Shown here in pieces: positions 58,915 through 64,000 of a stretch of DNA of 64,000 nt (within the stretch, counting starts at the first letter, position 1; every line of letters starts with the position of its first letter). Position numbers and translations under genes: made by a program. The notes below the pieces were generated by a model. It had not been told where the DNA came from, searched no databases, and worked only from the letters and a program-made list of their open reading frames with translations. This DNA comes from Antedon bifida (lineage: Eukaryota; Echinodermata; Crinoidea; Comatulida; Antedonidae): positions 14,696,501 to 14,760,500 of the forward strand of contig OY727094.1 of the NCBI GenBank assembly GCA_963402885.1. The letters run 5' to 3'.

Positions 58915-61876
58915 AAGTACATCAATTAATTCATGTTGTAGAATTGCTATTTAATTTTATTTTAAATATTGCTATTTTGTACATCAAAATGTGAACTTAA
59001 TTTCATGGTATAGCTATAATCATTGAAACATTATAGTGCATAATACAGTAGTTATTGAATTACAATTATATTTTTTGAATTTTATTTAACGTTTAAAATT
59101 CATTCTTCACGACTTGCAAGACTTTTAAACTTGGTGCATTTTGAAACCAATAGGTTCAATACCGTATTTGGTAAACATACATTTAAATACAGAAGCGTTT
59201 CATGATATATTTCATTGAAACATTTGGTGCATATTGTTGTTGAATTACAATAATAATTTGTTAATTTTGTTTAATGTTTAACATTTATTCTTCATGACTA
59301 TAATTATTTATATTATGATTACTATATTCACATGCAAACTTTTAAATTACATTACTGTACATAGTTATATATTTTTTTGTATGATGTTTCAAAAATAATT
59401 CTTCATTACTATAACCTGTAATTTGTTATTTAGTTGGGCAAGAAGGGACGGATTATAACTTTACAATCACTAAATAATACTTCTTTCTGTACAGTATTTA
59501 TATACTAAATGCATGACAGTATACTTTTAAATGTGTACATATAGTTGATGTCGTCAAAATAATCATCTGAGTGTTTTTTTTTTTTTTAAATAATAATGAT
59601 TTTTATAGATGTAATACTGTACTTTCACCATCTTTTTGGATGTTCTTTTTCAGATTTGAAATAGTATTGCAATAAAACTAATTATTTTAGAATAATTATT
59701 TTGATGTATATATATTTCATTTTCTTGTTTTTGATTTAGATACCATTCATTATTTTGTAAAACTCACACAACCCAATGATATCCTTTTTAACATAATTAT
59801 ACTCTCTCAGAGTCTACTGTAGTGATGTAATGCTTTATAATTACCCTTAAATTACAATTAATTACAATGTTGGGTGATACCTGTATATATACTAATGGAA
59901 ATCCAACTTAAAAATGGCAACATTGCTTTTTTGGGGGGGGGGGGGGGGGGTTTGTCATTAAAGTAACGGTAAAAAATGAGGAAAATATAATTTTTCAGTT
60001 GCAATAACTCATTTGAAATTTATTTTTTTCTATCAGAAATGACAGGAGAGTGTTACTGACTAACACATCTACCATACTTATAAATATGAAGACGTGTGGA
60101 ACCCAAGTTATCAGTACTCAAACTGCCTAAAAACTAAAAATTTGCTATATAATTGGAAGAAATCACAGTTTTTCCACCCCATTATATTAAAAAAAATTCA
60201 TTCTTACAAGATTATTATTACACATAATGATTGCTAACTGTCTCAAGAACCCATAGAAAAAATAGAATTATGTTGGGTAAAGTAGTTAAAAAGATACTGT
60301 GTCTCAAAAATCCGAAAAAGTGCAATTACAACTAAATAATTGAAATTTTTCAGTTTTCCTCACATACGAAATACTTATTTTTGAAATTTAAAATTTTGGA
60401 TAAGTGTTCACAATATACTGGACTACTCACAGAGAAAAGACAATTGCATTTGGACATTTACTTTTAAAGATATTGGCCCATAAAAGTACCTCCAGACCTC
60501 AAAAAGTGCCTTTTTTGCAGTAGTGGGGTACCTTCGAGAGGCCATTGCTCAAAAGTGTACAGGTATTTCATGGAGAACTTTTGATATAGTATGGGTAACA
60601 TATTCATTTCACAATATCAACTTTCAAAATGTAGATCCAAGAGGTGGGAACGAAATCCATGTTCTAGGCATCTTTTGAGCTACTGCTTATGGCCTACATG
60701 GAGGTTTCTTCTTAAAAATTTATATTCATTTTAACTCTCAAAACATAAATCATGATTTTTCTAAGATAAAAATGTTAATAAAATACTAAAAATAAGACTA
60801 AAGTATAAAAATAATTAGGAAAACATAAATAATAATAAAAATAGTACCACTGTAAATAAATTACAATTAACGTTCATAATAATACAGTATTAACAAGAAC
60901 ATAAATAATAATAATAATGAATAAATATACTTATATACAGTAGGCCTATACTCCATCAAAAGTTAAGTGTTGTACTTTTTCACTTTGTATAATTCATTTC
61001 CTTTTCTTTTTTTCTTTAAACTTATGAACGCACCGTCATAAAACGTGTGCCGCTGTTCTAAAAGCGTCTGTTCAATAAAGTTATTATTATTATTATATTA
61101 TACTGTAGCTCCATAATTTGGTAGACTGCAATTTTATTTTAAGAACAGCACAAAAATATAAATACAATTGAAAATTTTTAATGTAAATGATTTTAATTAA
61201 GATAATTTACATTGTCAGATCTCACTCTGAATACATTTAACCATTTCACATTAAACATCAGTGTGGTAAAAGACCTACTTGACAAACAATAAATTATATG
61301 GACACATTTAATATTAAAAACTCATTACAATTCAGCATTTGAGCAGAGAAATGTTATTGAGAAAGGTTTTCATTTAATTTTCTCCCTGTCACCTTATTCA
61401 AGCTGTGACAATTGTATTTATCATGGCTCTGCACAACCATGAACACACATCAGAATGGTTGTCAATATTATAATTATTAATAAAGGACAAAATAAAATCT
61501 GATCCCATCATAATGCACTTTTATATGATGATCTAGCGAACTCAAGTAGAATAATATAGGTGGTTTCTTGTGTCTTGTGCCTTGTGTTGGAAGGCATTGG
61601 ATAATAAGGCACAAAAAGGTGTACAAGGGTGTCTTTAGCTGTGATTGATAGGCTGCACTATCATAGATGGGTAGATGTTTGTGTATTAAATAGTTTAAAA
61701 AAGAGATGATAGCATTCGGTTTATTCTATTAAAAAAAGTGGTAGGTTATATAGGTTATACGATAATGTTACTATTGTAGTTTTAATGGAATGAAACTATG
61801 TTATGGAATGAATCTACAAAGGCATAGTATTATTCGCTGTTTAAACACTGTATTCATGCTGGATAAGGTATTCAGA
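58915..61876. other. 3' flank and intergenic AT-rich DNA, no gene seen
   Basis: Likely 3' UTR of the upstream gene comes first (aataaaac near 59672 is one possible polyadenylation signal). A run of 18 G residues lies at 59933-59950. A block near 61020-61090 (cgccgtcat-like sequence, then ttcaataaagttattattat) resembles a retroelement tail. Nothing else is recognised. Confidence 0.45.
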
Positions 61877-62510
61877 TTAAAGCCCCCTTCCCTACGTTTG
61901 TTAGATCTAATTTAAAATCACAAACTATATTTAATGTAAAAATAATACTATATGGTCCTATTGCGATAACTTTTTTCGTCTTTAAACGGTTAAAAATGTG
62001 AAAAATAAGTCGAATCTAATAATTATAGCGGCCCGCTATAAATCCCAAAATGCATTGCGCGCGGATTGATATTTTTGTTTTTCACCTGTAATTCGCCCAC
62101 TTTTCGATCGATCGTGAGGCCTAAACAAATGGAAGACTCCCAACTTTTCAGCGAAAATACTGGGTTTTCCCCAATTTGTATCAACGGAGTCTGGCAAAAA
62201 TAGAAAGACAATTAATGCAGCAACTATACAACATCAGGCTAGGTATATAGCTAGCGTACGATGTTCGTACGTTACCGATGTTTACCAGCTAGGCCTACAA
62301 AACTAAGCCTAGCTAGGCTAGGCCTAAGACCGTCCACGAGAGGTCGATCTCCGCGAGCTACTTAGGTAGTGCATTGTTTCTCACTTTTTATCATAATTTA
62401 CCATAAAACGTACATTTAAGACAAGGAATGACATGGTTTTATGTTTTTAAAGTGATATATATGTATTATTTTCCAAAAAACGTCCAAAATTGCAGGGAAG
62501 GGGTCTTTAA
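61877..62510. mobile_element. TTAA-flanked MITE, family 2, copy C (longest)
   Basis: Ends aaagcccccttccct and agggaaggggtcttt lie between TTAA sites. It contains all blocks seen in the other copies, including cgatcgatcgtgaggcctaa, which copy A lacks. Non-coding. Confidence 0.9.
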
Positions 62511-62639
62511 GGTGTATTTAGGCATGTTAAGGTGCATATTTTAGGCAAATCCTTCAAATTGTGATAACATTTTGAAACTTTGCACAGTTATTCATTAGGG
62601 TGTCAAAAACATGAAATGGAAGGGTTGCACAAAATTTGG

Positions 62640-63415
62640 TGAGGGGAAAGCCGCCATTTTGGATTTCAAAATGGCGGACCCCAAATGTTCACTTTTCAGG
62701 TATATCTCTTCTGAAGAGGCACCTAGAGTTCTGATTTTAGGTGCAAATTATATGGTAGTGGGGTCACCAAACATATTGGTATAACTAACATTTTGATTGC
62801 ATGGCGGCCATGTTGGATTTCAAAATGACGGACTTCAAATGTTCACTTTTCAGGTATATCTCTGCTAAAAAGACACCTAGAGTTCTGATTTTAGGTGCAA
62901 ATTATATGGTAGTGGGGTCACCAAACATATTGGTACAGTATAACTGACATTTTGATTGCATGGCGGCCATGTTGGATTTCAAAATGGCGGACTTCAAATT
63001 TTCACTTTTCAGGTATATCTCTGCTAAAAAGGCACCTAGAGTTCGGATTTTAGGCGCAAATTATAATGGTAATGGGGTCACCAAACATATTGGTATAACT
63101 AACATTTTGATTGTATGGTGGCCATTTTTGATTTCAAAATGGTGGACCCCAAATTTTCACTTTTCAGGTATATCTCTGCTAAAAAGGTACACAGAGTTCT
63201 GATTTTATGTGCAAATTATATGGTAATGGGTCACCAAACATATTGGTATCTAACATTTTGATTGCATGGCGGCCATTTTGAATTTCAAAATGGCGAACTC
63301 AAAATGTTTCAGTACGGTACCTACAGTTATAATTTTAGGTACAAAGTATAATATGGTATTGAGGTCAACAAACATATTGGTATAACGTCTTTGATTGCAT
63401 AGTGGCCATTTTTAA
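62640..63415. repeat. Tandem repeat, unit about 155 bp, five units
   Basis: Each unit contains ggcggccat.ttggatttca with aaaatggcgga, then caggtatatctctgctaaaa, cacctagagttctgatttta and ggtcaccaaacatattggta. Unit starts are near 62650, 62802, 62961, 63117 and 63267. The core gccattt...aaaatggc is itself an inverted repeat. A short frame at 62960-63202 is a by-product. Confidence 0.85.
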
Positions 63416-63485
63416 TGTAAATCAAACCGTACTGGCTTTACACTATTTGTTTATGCTTATATTTACATGCATTTAACACGGACAC

Positions 63486-64000
63486 TTATTGTAGGTCACA
63501 TTTTTCCTGGCAACCACACAGCTCTGTACATCGTAAATCACTCTTTCTGCATTTACAGCGTCTAAGATCACAGTCGGTGTGTCCACAGTAAATTAAAACC
63601 TTTGTGACATCTGAAAGTTCCAGCAATGAACTCCAAACTGGACTAAATTTGTTGCCGTCCTTCCTCCATCCCTGGTTCGCTGGGTCTAGTTCAACCCTGA
63701 AGGCATCTAGACAGTTGTACCACTTCAAGGCTTGTAGAGCAGACCGTTTCACATGTTCTCTTAATGCCGCAGATGTTGGGGGGATATTTTCAATAGTCTT
63801 TCCCCTTGTTGTAAAAAGATATCGTCTTGCATCATTTACCTTCTTTCCATTAAATGTTCTGCAGTACATTGTTACAACAGATAGATAATCTGTGTCTGTT
63901 ACACTAACATCCACTACAGACAATGACATCCTCTCGAAAACTGGAGTCATGGCATCTTTTTCCAAGTCTCGTTAAATGTAGCTTTACCTTTTCCTTGAAC
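63486..64000 (-). pseudogene. C-terminal part of a homologue of the PIN/FEN-like gene, frameshifted, cut by the window edge
   Basis: The frame 63486-63965 reads FTTRGKTIENIPPTSAALRE, HVKRSALQALKWYN and a tail with CGHTDCDLRRCKCRK then CTELCGCQEKC. It matches the end of the 52.6-58.9 kb gene (LPPCKNALIQHIKRSNYQA, CSCKVGKCIQGRCSCKK, CTDLCKCTGC). Upstream, VQGKGKATFNETWKK (63956-64000) corresponds to FYGKGKK in the complete gene but lies in another frame. The frame change falls in an A-run near 63957, so this copy is probably a pseudogene unless the run is an assembly error. Confidence 0.75.

Noticed and set aside
59933..59950. G-quadruplex element
   Set aside because: A single uninterrupted run of 18 G is more simply a homopolymer tract and may be length-uncertain in assembly.
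62960..63202. Short ORF in the 63 kb repeats
   Set aside because: It is produced by the repeat unit itself and is not preserved in neighbouring units.

Overview
This 64 kb window looks like nuclear DNA of an invertebrate animal, probably a marine deuterostome such as an echinoderm. That placement is an inference from AT-richness, short GT-AG introns, death-fold and Roc-COR gene content, and Tx1-like, CR1-like and Penelope-like retroelements. No species is identified. Nothing prokaryotic or viral was seen.

Minus strand, about 46.0 to 3.7 kb, is the centre of interest. From 46,044 down to 28,470 I can chain 21 exons with GT-AG borders and continuous reading phase. They encode ankyrin-like repeats, a pair of death-effector-like domains (DED), a short serine-rich linker, a Roc GTPase domain, a COR domain, a Cys-containing tail, a second linker and a second DED pair (1,261 codons visible; the 5' end is not seen). 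Further down the same strand (22,339 to 3,682) lies a second linker-Roc-COR exon set with the same exon sizes and phases. The DED exon at 28.5-29.0 kb carries a cryptic donor that would splice in frame into this second set. The locus is therefore either one modular gene family expanded by segmental duplication or one very long multi-Roc transcription unit. The second set appears damaged: it has one extra base just before its GTPase P-loop and has lost a splice donor in COR.

Plus strand, 52,586-58,914: a six-exon gene (1,602 aa predicted) with two N-terminal Cys/His modules, a PIN/FEN-nuclease-like acidic core and a C-terminal Cys-rich tail. A broken homologue of its C-terminal part lies on the minus strand at the right edge (63,486-64,000).

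The rest is mostly mobile DNA sitting in introns and spacers. It includes a decayed L1-Tx1-type LINE (22.9-28.0 kb), a nearly complete CR1-group LINE whose first ORF has PHD and SGNH-esterase signatures (46.7-51.6 kb), LINE fragments (1.2-2.0 and 8.8-9.1 kb) and Penelope-like fragments with hammerhead-like ends (11.6, 13.4 and 44.7 kb). There are also two TTAA-flanked MITE families, a tRNA-derived SINE, a terminally inverted element carrying ~147-bp satellite units (12.4-15.7 and 42.2-43.1 kb), a perfect 48-bp minisatellite, and ~155-bp repeats near 63 kb.
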